A DNA stretch of 64,000 nt from DATKDF01 sp963752045 (lineage in GTDB: Bacteria; Acidobacteriota; Vicinamibacteria; Vicinamibacterales; SCN-69-37): assembly GCA_963752045.1 (NCBI GenBank), contig CAVVWN010000004.1, positions 1 through 64,000 on the forward strand. Reading direction: 5' to 3'. Both the position numbers and the translations under genes were made by a program. The stretch's first letter is position 1; the number at the start of each line of letters is the position of its first letter. Under the pieces are notes generated by a model. That model did not search any database. It was not told the DNA's origin and saw nothing but the letters and a program-made list of their open reading frames with translations. Of this stretch, positions 15,452 to 24,318 are shown piece by piece.

Positions 15452-18372
15452 AGCGGCGGGCCGGAGCCCTCACGTGACCCCGACGCGGGCGTGACCGGGC
15501 CGAGGTAGCGATCGAGCCAACCCAGCACCTCCCTGATGATCGCCCGCCGATCGGGCGGCAGGTGACCGCCCTCGAGCAGGGCGTGGCGCTTGTCCGACTC
15601 CGGCGCGCCCAGCAGTCGGAACAGCGGCACCTGGCTACTCTCCACCGGAAAGATGAAATCGTCGCGGCCGTTGATCATCAGTGTCGGAATCCGACTGTGA
15701 GGTGCGAAGTTGACCGGGTCCATCTCGGGAAGGACCTCTTCGGCCGGCAGCGCACCCGTCGAGAGCAGCACGCTGGCCGCAAGTCGTGGGTCCACGGCAC
15801 TGAAGATCGTCCCGTAGAAGGCCGTGCTGAAGCCATAGAACGCGACACGGCCGCTGTCGATGTCATCGCGCGTCTCGAGATAGTCGAGCGTGCGCGCCAG
15901 ATCCCTGTACCAGAACAGCATCATGTCGCGCAGTTCGACCGGCGTGTGCGAGAAGGGCACGCGCCGTTCGTACATGCCCTTGTAGATGGGATAGACGAGG
16001 GCTCGTCCGCCACGCGGAACGAAGTCGAACATGTACGCGGAGGCAAGCTTGTCGCTCGACGATGAGGCGAACACGTCGTCGCCGGGGAACCAGAGGACCG
16101 TCTGGTAGGGCGGCGCGGCATCCTTCGGCAGGAACAGCAGAGCCGTCACGCGCTCGCCGCCGTAGGCCGCAGCGAACGAGACCGTCTCTTTCCGCCAGTA
16201 CGGCGAGCGGTCGTCCACCGCCTCGATCGCCGCGTCGAGTGGCGTGTGGGCGTACGTGTACAGCCCGCGGTAGGCCTCGAACACCTCGTCGCTCACCGGC
16301 ACCCGCTCTCGGGCGCCGCTCTCGAGCGTGATGGGCTCGAGCAGGGCCGGCTCGAGCGGTTCCACGTAACGCGCACAGCGCACGCCGTGGGTCGGCAGGC
16401 GTTCAAGAGGCCTGCGCGCGTCGGGTTGCCCGAACTGATAGGTCGGCTCGCCCCATCCGCCGCCGAGAATGAAGCGCTTGTCGCCGGTCGCATTCCAGAC
16501 CCACTCCTTGACGTTGCCGGCCATGTCGTACGTGCCGAAGTCGCCCATGCCGGCGTAGCGTCCGACCGGCGCAGGGCCGTCGGGCCCGAAGTTGCTGAGC
16601 CGGACGATGTCCGAGAGCTGATCCTGATGCGTGGCGTTGTACCAGTGGTAGGCCGTCGGCAGGCGCTTGCCCGCGAAGGCGCAGTAGGCGGCCGCCTCGT
16701 ACCAGCTCAAGCCACCGACCGGATAATCGTCTCGGCCGGCGGCGTGCGCGCCTAGCTCCCAGGTCGCCGGGCCCGGGCGGCCGGTCGTGTCGACCAGTCG
16801 TGACATGGCTTCGTCCCACGAGATCTCTTCGGCGCCCTCAACGAACGGTTCTGGCCAGTATTCGGGTGTGCCGTACCCGCCCTGGTCTACGAATTCCTGG
16901 AACTGGCGGTTGGTGACCTCGTACCGATCCAGCCAGTACGCGCCGTGCAGCTCGACGATCGGAAGGTAGCCGCGGCTGGGGTCCAGCCCGTCGGGTACCT
17001 GCACCATGTCTGGCGGCTGCGTGCCTTCAGGTTGCAGCGGAAGCCCGCTGCCGAGCAGGCGCATCGTGCCGCCGCCGAACGGCGCGCCCTCGAAGGTCTC
17101 GAACCCGGCCTTGCTGATGCGCCAGCGCATCAGTGCGTACGGAACGCGCAACTCGAGCGGCGTCAGGCCAAGCTCGTGCCACGACTCGTCGGTCGTTCCG
17201 TAGCCTCTGACCTCCACGAGCGCACCGGCCGGATCGGTCGCGACCGACATTGGCAGTGTGATGCGATCGAGCATGTCCAGAAGCTCGGCGTCACCGGGAA
17301 TGTGCCGCTGGGCCTCGAGCGTGAGCCGGTAGGCGTCGTAGATGCGACCTTGCTCGGTCAGCCGGGTGATCTCCGGCAGGGCTTCCACCCGCGCCCAGCG
17401 CACGCCGGCATCTTTGATCCACCACCACGACGCCGCACCGACCAGCGCGACGATCGCGACGGCGAGGGCGACGATCGTCGGCCTGCCGAGCAGGAGGCCG
17501 TCTACCTGGCCGTCGGTCTCGAACCGCCGCTGGCACCGAATCAGGGCTTCTCCCACGTCGGCGATCGACGAGTAGCGTCGGTCCGGGTCCTTCTGGAGGC
17601 ACCGCTCGACGATGGCCTCGAGGGCCTCCGGAGTGTCGGGCCGCACGGTTCGTACCGGGGGCGGTTCGCTCTCCAGGATGGAACCGAGCACCGCAGCCGT
17701 AGAGTCGCCGTGGAACGGCCGTCGGCCGCACAGCAGCTCGTAGAGCATCACGCCGAACGCGAACTGATCCGACCGGTGATCGGCCGGGCGACCCGCGATC
17801 TGCTCCGGTGCCAGGTACTGCAGAGTTCCTCCCAGATCCCCTTTGCGCGTGATGACGCTGACCGTGCTGATGTCGGAATCGACCGGGGCATCGTGCGCGA
17901 GCTTGGCCAGGCCGAAGTCCAGGATCTTGACCAGGCCATCCCCGGTCACCATGACGTTGTCCGGCTTCAGGTCCCGGTGGATGATGCCGGCCGCGTGCGC
18001 CTTGGCGAGGCCGTCGACGACCTGCCCCATCAGCGCGATCACGCGTTCGATCGGCAGCGGTCCCTCAGCCATGACCTCGCGAAAGGTGCGCCCCTCGATG
18101 AGCTCCATGGCGAGGTAGGGTGTGCCCTCGTGCTCGTCGACGTCGTAGATGGTGACGATGTTGGGGTGGTTGAGGGCCGAGGCAGACCGGGCCTCACGCT
18201 CGAAGCGCCGGAGGCGCTCGTGATCGTTCACGTATTTCGCGGGCAGGACCTTGATGGCCACGTCGCGGCCCAGCCGGACATGACGGGCGCGATAGACCTC
18301 GCCCATGCCACCCGCACCGAGCGGCGAACGGATTTCGTACGAGCCCAGCCGGTCGCCCACGACAAGAGGCAT
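15376..18372 (-). CDS. Ser/Thr protein kinase - SUMF1/FGE-like - alpha/beta hydrolase fusion
   Basis: A 998-residue three-part protein. Residues 1-270 form a Hanks-type kinase with Gly loop GAGGMGEVY, Lys41 in AIKVLP, H132-R133-D134 in HRDLKPDN and DFG at 152-154, so it looks active. A membrane segment follows near residue 305-325. Residues about 470-690 are a formylglycine-generating-enzyme-like (SUMF1) domain: YEVTNRQFQEFVDQGG, GLSWYEAAAYCAFAGKRLPT and MAGNVKEWVWNATG. The C-terminal 300 residues are an alpha/beta-hydrolase with GFSTAFYG at the nucleophile elbow (not a strict GxSxG), NGRDDFIFP and EGGHLPPD. The enzyme part should be extracytoplasmic. The ATG at 18372 starts exactly at the kinase fold. 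The substrate of either enzyme domain is unknown. Confidence 0.85.
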   Translation of the reverse strand: MPLVVGDRLGSYEIRSPLGAGGMGEVYRARHVRLGRDVAIKVLPAKYVNDHERLRRFEREARSASALNHPNIVTIYDVDEHEGTPYLAMELIEGRTFREVMAEGPLPIERVIALMGQVVDGLAKAHAAGIIHRDLKPDNVMVTGDGLVKILDFGLAKLAHDAPVDSDISTVSVITRKGDLGGTLQYLAPEQIAGRPADHRSDQFAFGVMLYELLCGRRPFHGDSTAAVLGSILESEPPPVRTVRPDTPEALEAIVERCLQKDPDRRYSSIADVGEALIRCQRRFETDGQVDGLLLGRPTIVALAVAIVALVGAASWWWIKDAGVRWARVEALPEITRLTEQGRIYDAYRLTLEAQRHIPGDAELLDMLDRITLPMSVATDPAGALVEVRGYGTTDESWHELGLTPLELRVPYALMRWRISKAGFETFEGAPFGGGTMRLLGSGLPLQPEGTQPPDMVQVPDGLDPSRGYLPIVELHGAYWLDRYEVTNRQFQEFVDQGGYGTPEYWPEPFVEGAEEISWDEAMSRLVDTTGRPGPATWELGAHAAGRDDYPVGGLSWYEAAAYCAFAGKRLPTAYHWYNATHQDQLSDIVRLSNFGPDGPAPVGRYAGMGDFGTYDMAGNVKEWVWNATGDKRFILGGGWGEPTYQFGQPDARRPLERLPTHGVRCARYVEPLEPALLEPITLESGARERVPVSDEVFEAYRGLYTYAHTPLDAAIEAVDDRSPYWRKETVSFAAAYGGERVTALLFLPKDAAPPYQTVLWFPGDDVFASSSSDKLASAYMFDFVPRGGRALVYPIYKGMYERRVPFSHTPVELRDMMLFWYRDLARTLDYLETRDDIDSGRVAFYGFSTAFYGTIFSAVDPRLAASVLLSTGALPAEEVLPEMDPVNFAPHSRIPTLMINGRDDFIFPVESSQVPLFRLLGAPESDKRHALLEGGHLPPDRRAIIREVLGWLDRYLGPVTPASGSREGSGPPLHRTLNGTRRVAAASLLPAMAIVSR

Positions 18373-18466
18373 GTCGCTCCTTTCAGGTGCCGTCCCGGAC
18401 CGAACCGGCCAGCGCACGACCGGTCCGGAAGCCGGGGACCGAGCGAGTGGGTCTGCGTTGAAGGGA

Positions 18467-18494
18467 ATTCTACCGCACGAAGCCTGGGTTTGAA
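18467..18494 (-). promoter_or_regulatory. Candidate promoter of the kinase fusion gene
   Basis: Minus strand: TTCAAA (18494-18489), a 16-nt spacer, then TAGAAT (18472-18467), about 95 nt upstream of the ATG at 18372. Confidence 0.4.
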
Positions 18495-18575
18495 GCTGAC
18501 GGGGCTAACATGTAACCGGCTCCTCGCAGTCAGACGGCACGACTGTCAGGCTGACTGGCAGGAGCGGAGTTCCAG

Positions 18576-19283
18576 ATGAACCTGCTGACGACCGTGGTCA
18601 TTGGCGCGCTCGTGCTGCAGGGCGCTTCTGCCCGGCAGGGGAAGGTGTTCGACCGACTTCCGGACGCGCCTGACGTCAAGGCACGCTACCTCATCTACCT
18701 GCACGGTCGGATCATCGAGGACCAGGGGCGCCGGCCCACTCACCCGACGTACGGGACGTATGAGTACCAGCAGATTCTCGATCGGCTCGCGGCCGACGGA
18801 CCTGCAGTCGTGAGCGAGCAGCGTGCGTCGGGAACCGACATGGATACCTTTGCTGCGCATGTCGCCGATCAGGTGCGGACGCTCCTTGCGGCCGGCGTGC
18901 CTCCCGAACAGGTGTCGGTCGTCGGCTTTTCGAAGGGCGGCGGCATCGCGATACGGACGTCGGCGCTGCTCGCCAATCCACGCGTGAACTTCGTCTTCCT
19001 GGCCGCCTGTGGCGACGGCGACTTCAGCAAGTCGGCCATCACCGTCTGGGGACGGATCCTCTCCGTCTACGAGGCGTCGGACGAGATTGGACGTTCGTGC
19101 CAGTCTCTATTCGCCAGGTCCGGCGACACGGGAGAACGCTCGGAGGTGCGCATCGACACCGGCGAGCAGCACGGCGCGTTCTATCGGCCTCGCAGCGAGT
19201 GGCTCGTGCCGGCGCTCGGCTGGATCCGCGGCGCCGGCTCCGGCTACCTCACGGCGCCGGCGTGGTTCGGATCGCCGGCGTAG
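18576..19283 (+). CDS. Secreted alpha/beta hydrolase
   Basis: A 235-residue protein with a signal peptide (LLTTVVIGALVLQGASA) and an alpha/beta-hydrolase core. YLIYLHGRIIEDQG is the oxyanion strand, VVGFSKGGGIA carries the nucleophile serine (GFSKG), ACGDGDF an acidic segment and DTGEQHGAFYRP the likely catalytic His. The length suits a minimal lipase or esterase fold; the substrate is unknown. The ATG follows AGGAGCGGAG. It is divergent from the kinase fusion and its end overlaps the convergent DUF3500 gene by 40 bp. Confidence 0.75.
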   Translation: MNLLTTVVIGALVLQGASARQGKVFDRLPDAPDVKARYLIYLHGRIIEDQGRRPTHPTYGTYEYQQILDRLAADGPAVVSEQRASGTDMDTFAAHVADQVRTLLAAGVPPEQVSVVGFSKGGGIAIRTSALLANPRVNFVFLAACGDGDFSKSAITVWGRILSVYEASDEIGRSCQSLFARSGDTGERSEVRIDTGEQHGAFYRPRSEWLVPALGWIRGAGSGYLTAPAWFGSPA

Positions 19284-20281
19284 TGGCCGGCGAGCACGTC
19301 TCTGCCGAAATCGCCGTCGAAGTCGCGCCACACGATGTGCTGGTGGTTGGCGCCATTCTGGGTGTTGTCGTACTCGATGAGGAACGCCGGGCCCTGCACG
19401 CGGTAGTAGTAGGCGCTGCCGGGCGCGCGCTTTGTCGCGCCCATCCAGGCGAAGCGGATGGCGCCGAGACCGCCGGTTCGCACCCGGGCGAGGCGAGCCT
19501 CGGCCAGCGCCGGCGGCTGTGACGCGGCGTGTTCCTCGATGAGGCTCATGAGCAGGCCCTGCTGTTCGGACGTGAGGCGGCTTGCGGCGATGCCGGCGTT
19601 CTCGAGAATGGCGGCCTTGCGTTCCGCTCCCGTGATGATGTCACGCGGCGCCTCCGCGCTCGTCACGGCTTCTCTGCGCCCGACGTCGGTGAGCGAGTCC
19701 AGGAGCAGCCACGCGAGGTCGGATTCGGCGGCAAGCGCTCGCGTGCCCTGTTTCGGGCCGGACCGCACCTCGGCCGGGCTGGCGCCGAAGAAGGCGGGCG
19801 TGGTCGCGACGGCTTTGCCGCCGACGATCGTCCAGTTCTGTGCGAGGTGGTGGCCCTCGTAGCGCCAGGCCCACGTGCCGCTTCCCGGGTCGCCGAAGAT
19901 CGTGAAGAAGTACAGCTCCGGATCGCGCACGGTCGTGCCGCCGGCGGCGGCCAGCACGTCCTCGAGGCCGCGAATCGTCTCGGCCTTGGAGTAGCCCTTC
20001 TCACTCAGCCCCGTCCTGAGCAGGGCAAACGCCGCCGCGCGCTGGCGCTCGCTCATGTCCTTCAGCGGAAGCCCCTGGCGTTCGCGCGGGATGAAGTGCC
20101 AGTTCAGTCGCTCCTCGGAGTCGAAGGGCCAGCGGAGCTTCACGAGCTGCTGGTCGTCGAGCGTGGCCATGAACGCCCGGGCGGCCTCGGCCATGTCGGG
20201 CCCAGGTGCGATCCTCTGCGCCACGACGAGCGCGACGGCAGCGGTCAGGACCAAGGTCGTCAGTACGAGCAGCCGCGTCAT
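19244..20281 (-). CDS. DUF3500 family exported protein
   Basis: A 345-residue DUF3500 protein with signal peptide TRLLVLTTLVLTAAVALVVA. Family landmarks are RWPFDSEERLNWHFIPRERQ, GLPLKDMSERQR, DPELYFFTIFGDPGSGTWAW, RYEGHHLAQNWTIV and the C-terminal NGANHQHIVWRDFDGDFG. The His-rich motifs (EGHH, NHQH) could bind metal, but no activity is established. The ATG at 20281 is chosen because the signal peptide starts there. Confidence 0.85.
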   Translation of the reverse strand: MTRLLVLTTLVLTAAVALVVAQRIAPGPDMAEAARAFMATLDDQQLVKLRWPFDSEERLNWHFIPRERQGLPLKDMSERQRAAAFALLRTGLSEKGYSKAETIRGLEDVLAAAGGTTVRDPELYFFTIFGDPGSGTWAWRYEGHHLAQNWTIVGGKAVATTPAFFGASPAEVRSGPKQGTRALAAESDLAWLLLDSLTDVGRREAVTSAEAPRDIITGAERKAAILENAGIAASRLTSEQQGLLMSLIEEHAASQPPALAEARLARVRTGGLGAIRFAWMGATKRAPGSAYYYRVQGPAFLIEYDNTQNGANHQHIVWRDFDGDFGRDVLAGHYAGDPNHAGAVR

Positions 20282-20409
20282 GAGCACGCCTCCAGTCTGA
20301 TGGTCTGCCGGGAGCCAGCAGTATACGGCGGTGGGAGCGGGCGGTGCGCGGGTTGTGCCGACGCCGGGAGAGACCGCCGTCACTGCCGGGCCGATGCGAG
20401 AATAGGGGT

Positions 20410-20709
20410 ATGTTGTTGCCCCGAGATCAGATCGCATCCGCTCTCTCCACGCTTTCGGGCTGGACGTTCGAGGGCAATGCCCTCACGCGCACGTACCGCC
20501 TTCCGGCTTTCGCCGATTCGATCGCGTTCGTCACGCGGCTGGCGTTCGAGGCGGAGGCGCACGACCACCACCCGGACATGCTCGTGAGCTACCGGAACGT
20601 CACGGTGACCTGGTCGACCCATTCGGCCGGCGGCGTCACCGAGAAGGACGTGTCCGGCGCCCGGCAGGCCGATCGCATTCGGGCCGCGATGGCACCCGAC
20701 GAGGCATAA
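20410..20709 (+). CDS. phhB: Pterin-4-alpha-carbinolamine dehydratase
   Basis: A 99-residue protein of PCD/DCoH type: LSGWTFEGNALTRTYRLPAF, then AFEAEAHDHHPDMLVSYRNV with the catalytic His cluster, and VTVTWSTHSAGGVTEKD. It dehydrates 4a-hydroxytetrahydropterin during recycling of the pterin cofactor of aromatic amino-acid hydroxylases. No hydroxylase gene is in the window, so its real partner is unclear. The ATG at 20410 follows GAGAATAGGGGT with no strong Shine-Dalgarno. The MerR gene begins 12 bp downstream. Confidence 0.85.
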   Translation: MLLPRDQIASALSTLSGWTFEGNALTRTYRLPAFADSIAFVTRLAFEAEAHDHHPDMLVSYRNVTVTWSTHSAGGVTEKDVSGARQADRIRAAMAPDEA

Positions 20710-20721
20710 TGACGAGGCGTG

Positions 20722-21183
20722 ATGCGCCTCAAGACCAGCTACAGCGCGAGGGAAGTGGCGGCCTTCACCGGCCTCAGCGCCCGTCAGCTCCAGGGCTGGG
20801 ACGCGACGCGCGTGTTTCCGCCTGCCATCGCTCCCCGAAGGACCTCGTCGGGCGGGTACACCGAGCGCCGGTACACGCCGGTGGAAGTGCTCGAGTTGCT
20901 TGCGCTCGCCGAACTGCGTCGTCGCGGGTTCACGCCGGCGGCCCTACGCCAGATGATGGACACGCTGCGCGACTACTTTCGCCGGCGCCTGTCGGAGACG
21001 CTTGACGATGCCGGGGAGTTGCGTCTGCTGACCGACGGCAACGGCCTCTTCCTGCAGACGCGGCAGGGGCACGTGTTCGACCTGCTCGCCGACCCGACCC
21101 AGCCGCTCATCACCGGCGAGGGTCTCTCCCTCAAACCTGTCACGGGCCGGGCCCGGCCGAAGAAGCGCCGCCGCCCGAAGTAG
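20722..21183 (+). CDS. MerR family transcriptional regulator
   Basis: A 153-residue regulator with an N-terminal MerR winged helix: SYSAREVAAFTGLSARQLQGWD, the wing GGYTERRYTPVEVLELLALAEL and LRRRGFTPAALRQMM. The C-terminal part (LRLLTDGNGLFLQTRQGHVFDLL) could be an effector or dimer region, and no metal-binding cysteines are visible. The basic tail RARPKKRRRPK is unusual. It is 12 bp after phhB and 9 bp before the M14 peptidase on the same strand, so the three may form an operon. Confidence 0.8.
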   Translation: MRLKTSYSAREVAAFTGLSARQLQGWDATRVFPPAIAPRRTSSGGYTERRYTPVEVLELLALAELRRRGFTPAALRQMMDTLRDYFRRRLSETLDDAGELRLLTDGNGLFLQTRQGHVFDLLADPTQPLITGEGLSLKPVTGRARPKKRRRPK

Positions 21184-21192
21184 AGGCTTCTC

Positions 21193-23844
21193 ATGCGTGT
21201 CACGTCCGCCGGCGCCGTGGTCCTGGCGCTCTTTCTCTCTCTCGACTCCGGCGTGCTCACGCAGAGCGCGGTGCCGTCGCCGGCCTCGGTCTTCGGGTTC
21301 GAGCCAGGCGCCGACGGTTCGCTCGCCAACTACGACCGGGTCGTGGAGTACTTTCGACAGGTTGACGCAGCGAGCGACCGCGTGCGCCTGGTCGATGCGG
21401 GCGTCACCACACAGGGCCGGCGGTTCGTGTTCGCGCTCGTGTCGTCGCCGGAGAACCTCGCGCGCATCGACCGGCTTCGCGAGATTGCGCGACGCCTGGC
21501 CAATCCGGAAGGCCTGACCGACGAGGCGGCGCGCGCGCTCGCGCGCGAAGGCCGGGCATTCGTGCACATCGACGGCGGGCTGCATTCAACAGAAGTTGCC
21601 GCGCCCCAGCACGTGCCGCTGCTCCTCGACACGATTCTCAGCCGCGCAGACGAGCCGGAGACGGCGCGCATCCTCGACGAGGTCGTGCTGATGCTGTGGC
21701 CGACGATCAACCCCGATGGCCACCAGATGGTGGCCGACTGGCAGATGGCGAACCCGCCGGCCGAGGGACGGCCGGCGCCGCCGCTGCCGGGGCTCTACCA
21801 GGAATACGTGGGACACGACAACAACCGCGACGGCTACATGCTCAACATGGTGGAATCGCGCGCGGTGGAGTACGCCTGGCGGCAGTGGGAGCCACAGATC
21901 ATCTACGTCCACCACCAGTCGGCGCCCTTCCCGACGCGCATCTGGCTGCCGCCGTTTGCCGAGCCGATTGCCACGCACGCGCCGTATCTCGTCTCGCGCA
22001 CCGTCAACATGATCGGCATGGCCATGGCGATGGGCCTCGAGGAGCGCGGTCAGGTCGGCGCCACGCACATGGGCACGGGATACGACGCCTGGTATCCGGG
22101 CTACATCGACTACCTGCCGGTCTTCAAGAACATCGCCGCCTTCTGGACCGAAACGCAGGGCGGGAGCGCCGCGCCGACCGAGACCCCGCTCGAACGGATC
22201 CGGCCGGAGATGCGGCGACCGCAATCGCTCTACTCGAGCCCGTGGATGGGCGGCACGTGGCGGCTGCGCGATGCGGTCGAGTACATGACGACGGCCTCGC
22301 TCTCGGTGCTCGATTTCGCGGCGAGGTATCGCGAGAACCTGCTGTTCAACCGGTATCAGTCCGGGCGCGACCAGATCGCCCGGGGACAGGATCCGCCGTA
22401 CGCGTACGTCTTTCTGGAACAGCAGCGGGATCCGGTGGCGGTCGTCGAGCTTCTGCGGCGCCTCGCGTTCGGCGGCGTGCACGTGTATCGCTACCGCGAG
22501 GAGTCCACGGTCAACGGCATGCGCGTGCCGGGCGGCACGTGGGTCGTGCCGACCGATCAGCCGTTTGCCGCGCTCGCCCGCGAGGTGCTCGAGGTTCAGG
22601 ACTATCCGGAGATTCGCGCGTCACCCGACGGTCCGCTCGACCAGCCGTACGACGCGGCCGGATGGACGCTGCCGCTCGCCATGGGCGTCGACATGATGAC
22701 GGCCACCTGGCAGATCAACTACCTCTCGCTCGAGCCGGTCGCGCCGCACGCGTCGCCATCGGCGCCGGTCGCCGCCTACGAAGGCGCCCCGAGCGGTCCC
22801 GACCGGGCGCCGTTCGACACGGCGCCCGGCCTCGGATTCGACGCCGTGCCCGAGGCCGCGGCCATCCGTCCGCCCGATGGGGTGCTGACGGGCAGCGGTC
22901 CGGCGCTGGCGGTGAGGCCGGCGGAAAACAACGCGTTTCGAGCCGTCAACGACGCGCGCGCCGCCGGTGCGTCCGTCAGGTTCGTGCCGGGAGCGGGCGG
23001 CGACGCCGCCAGGTACGTGATTTCTGGACTGGCGGAGGCCGCGCAGGCCGATCTCGTGCAGAGACTCGCGCTCCGGGCCGAGCGTGTGGCCATCCCGAAC
23101 GACGCGGCTTCGCGGCCGGCCCGCCTCGGCTTGTACGACGTGCCGACGAGCATGGACCACGGATGGACACGCTGGGTGCTCGAGCGCTACGGCTTCGACT
23201 ACGTGCGCGTGTCCGGCGAGGATCTCGAGCGCGGCGAGCTCGCCGACCGGGTCGACGTGCTCGTGATTTCAGACGAGTCGCGCGGCGTGCTCGTGTCCAC
23301 CGGCGGCCGTGGAGGACGAGGCGGTGGTCGCGGCGGACAGCCGGATCCGGCCGTCGAAGCAGCCAACGAGGCGCGAATCAAGGCGCTCGACGCCTTCGTG
23401 CTCGGCGGCGGCACGCTCGTGTGCCTGAATCGCAGCGCGACGTTCGCGATCGACCGGCTCAGCCTTCCGGTGCGGAACGTCGTCGCCGGACTCAGCCGCC
23501 AGGAGTTCTCGGCAAGCGGCTCGCTCCTCGCCGTGCGTCCCAACACCGCACACCAGGTGATGGCCGGCATGCCTGAAGAGGCGGCCGTGTTCTTCGACTC
23601 GAGCCCGGTATTCGAGACGCTCGAGGGATATCAGGGGACCGTGCTCGCACGCTACGCGGACACCGGCCGGCCGCTGAAGTCGGGATTCCTGCTCGGTGAG
23701 TCGTACCTCCACGGCCGCGCCGCCGCGCTCGACGTGGAGCACGGTGACGGTCACGTCATCCTGATCGGGTTCCGTCCGCAGTGGAGAGGGCAGACGTTCG
23801 GCGCATTCAGAGTGCTGTTCAATGCGGCACTCTTCATGCGCTGA
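21193..23844 (+). CDS. Exported M14 family zinc carboxypeptidase
   Basis: An 883-residue protein with signal peptide VTSAGAVVLALFLSLDSGVLT and an M14 metallocarboxypeptidase domain at residues about 40-330. The zinc ligands are H131 and E134 in DGGLHSTEVA, with the third His near 240 in YVHHQSAPFP; NPDGHQM and the NNRDGY motif are also present. A long C-terminal region includes a ThuA/GATase-like segment (VDVLVISDESRGV) interrupted by a Gly/Arg tract (GGRGGRGGGRGGQ, near residue 708). It probably cleaves C-terminal residues or peptidoglycan-type peptides outside the cytoplasm. Its TGA stop is the first base triplet of the repeat at 23842. Confidence 0.85.
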   Translation: MRVTSAGAVVLALFLSLDSGVLTQSAVPSPASVFGFEPGADGSLANYDRVVEYFRQVDAASDRVRLVDAGVTTQGRRFVFALVSSPENLARIDRLREIARRLANPEGLTDEAARALAREGRAFVHIDGGLHSTEVAAPQHVPLLLDTILSRADEPETARILDEVVLMLWPTINPDGHQMVADWQMANPPAEGRPAPPLPGLYQEYVGHDNNRDGYMLNMVESRAVEYAWRQWEPQIIYVHHQSAPFPTRIWLPPFAEPIATHAPYLVSRTVNMIGMAMAMGLEERGQVGATHMGTGYDAWYPGYIDYLPVFKNIAAFWTETQGGSAAPTETPLERIRPEMRRPQSLYSSPWMGGTWRLRDAVEYMTTASLSVLDFAARYRENLLFNRYQSGRDQIARGQDPPYAYVFLEQQRDPVAVVELLRRLAFGGVHVYRYREESTVNGMRVPGGTWVVPTDQPFAALAREVLEVQDYPEIRASPDGPLDQPYDAAGWTLPLAMGVDMMTATWQINYLSLEPVAPHASPSAPVAAYEGAPSGPDRAPFDTAPGLGFDAVPEAAAIRPPDGVLTGSGPALAVRPAENNAFRAVNDARAAGASVRFVPGAGGDAARYVISGLAEAAQADLVQRLALRAERVAIPNDAASRPARLGLYDVPTSMDHGWTRWVLERYGFDYVRVSGEDLERGELADRVDVLVISDESRGVLVSTGGRGGRGGGRGGQPDPAVEAANEARIKALDAFVLGGGTLVCLNRSATFAIDRLSLPVRNVVAGLSRQEFSASGSLLAVRPNTAHQVMAGMPEEAAVFFDSSPVFETLEGYQGTVLARYADTGRPLKSGFLLGESYLHGRAAALDVEHGDGHVILIGFRPQWRGQTFGAFRVLFNAALFMR

Positions 23845-23980
23845 ATCTGGGATCTGGGATCTTGACGCACCTTGGAATCGCTGAATCTGGATATCTGCCG
23901 CTCAGATGCCCAGATTCCCAGATGCCCTGAGATCCCAGATTCCCAGATGCTCTGAGATCCCAGATTCCAGATCCCAGATT
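23842..23980. repeat. Inverted array of ATCTGGG-type heptamers between convergent genes
   Basis: Right after the M14 stop (TGA 23842) the plus strand reads ATCTGGG twice. From 23893 on, the complementary motif CCCAGAT recurs, including a 25-bp unit at 23909-23933 repeated at 23934-23958 with one mismatch, and it ends in CCCAGATTCA, whose TCA is the stop codon of the minus-strand BMC gene. So both convergent genes end in TGA-ATCTGGGATC. The two halves can pair as a long hairpin and may serve as a bidirectional terminator. Confidence 0.7.
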
Positions 23981-24282
23981 CATTCGATAGGAAAGATGTC
24001 TTCGAGCCCTTCGGCGGGTCTGGGGATGACGTGCACGCCGACGAGCTCGCCCACCTTGCGGGCGGCGGCGGCACCGGCGTCGGTGGCCGCCTTGACCGAG
24101 GCGGTGTCGCCCCGGACGATCGCCGTCACGAGGCCGGCATCGACTTTCTGCCAGCCCACGAACACGACGTTGGCCGTCTTGACCATGGCGTCGGTGGCTT
24201 CGACGAGACCGACAAAGCCCCGGGTCTCGACAAGACCCAGGGCTTCACCGGAAAGTTCTGTTGCGCGCTTGGCGTTGGCCAT
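23980..24282 (-). CDS. Bacterial microcompartment shell protein (BMC-H, single domain)
   Basis: A 100-residue single BMC-domain protein: EALGLVETRGFVGLVEATDAM at the N-terminus, KTANVVFVGWQKVDAGLVTAIVRGD in the middle and KVGELVGVHVIPRPAEGLED at the end. This is the usual length and layout of PduA/EutM/CcmK-like hexamers that tile the shell. No other shell protein (BMC-T or BMC-P) and no encapsulated enzyme is encoded in this window, so it is a solitary gene. It is 36 bp downstream of a secreted-protein gene on the same strand, and its stop codon lies in the repeat array. Confidence 0.88.
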   Translation of the reverse strand: MANAKRATELSGEALGLVETRGFVGLVEATDAMVKTANVVFVGWQKVDAGLVTAIVRGDTASVKAATDAGAAAARKVGELVGVHVIPRPAEGLEDIFPIE

Positions 24283-24318
24283 GGCTGAATCCGCACCGGA
24301 CGGGCCTGGCCCGTCGCG

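Noticed and set aside
11934..18579. Long plus-strand open frames at 11934-13583 and 16945-18579
   Set aside because: They lie antisense to the VWA gene and the kinase fusion, show no family motifs and follow third-position GC bias of the opposite strand.
23842..24282. A full microcompartment operon around the BMC gene
   Set aside because: No BMC-T, BMC-P, aldehyde dehydrogenase or other signature enzyme is present on either side.
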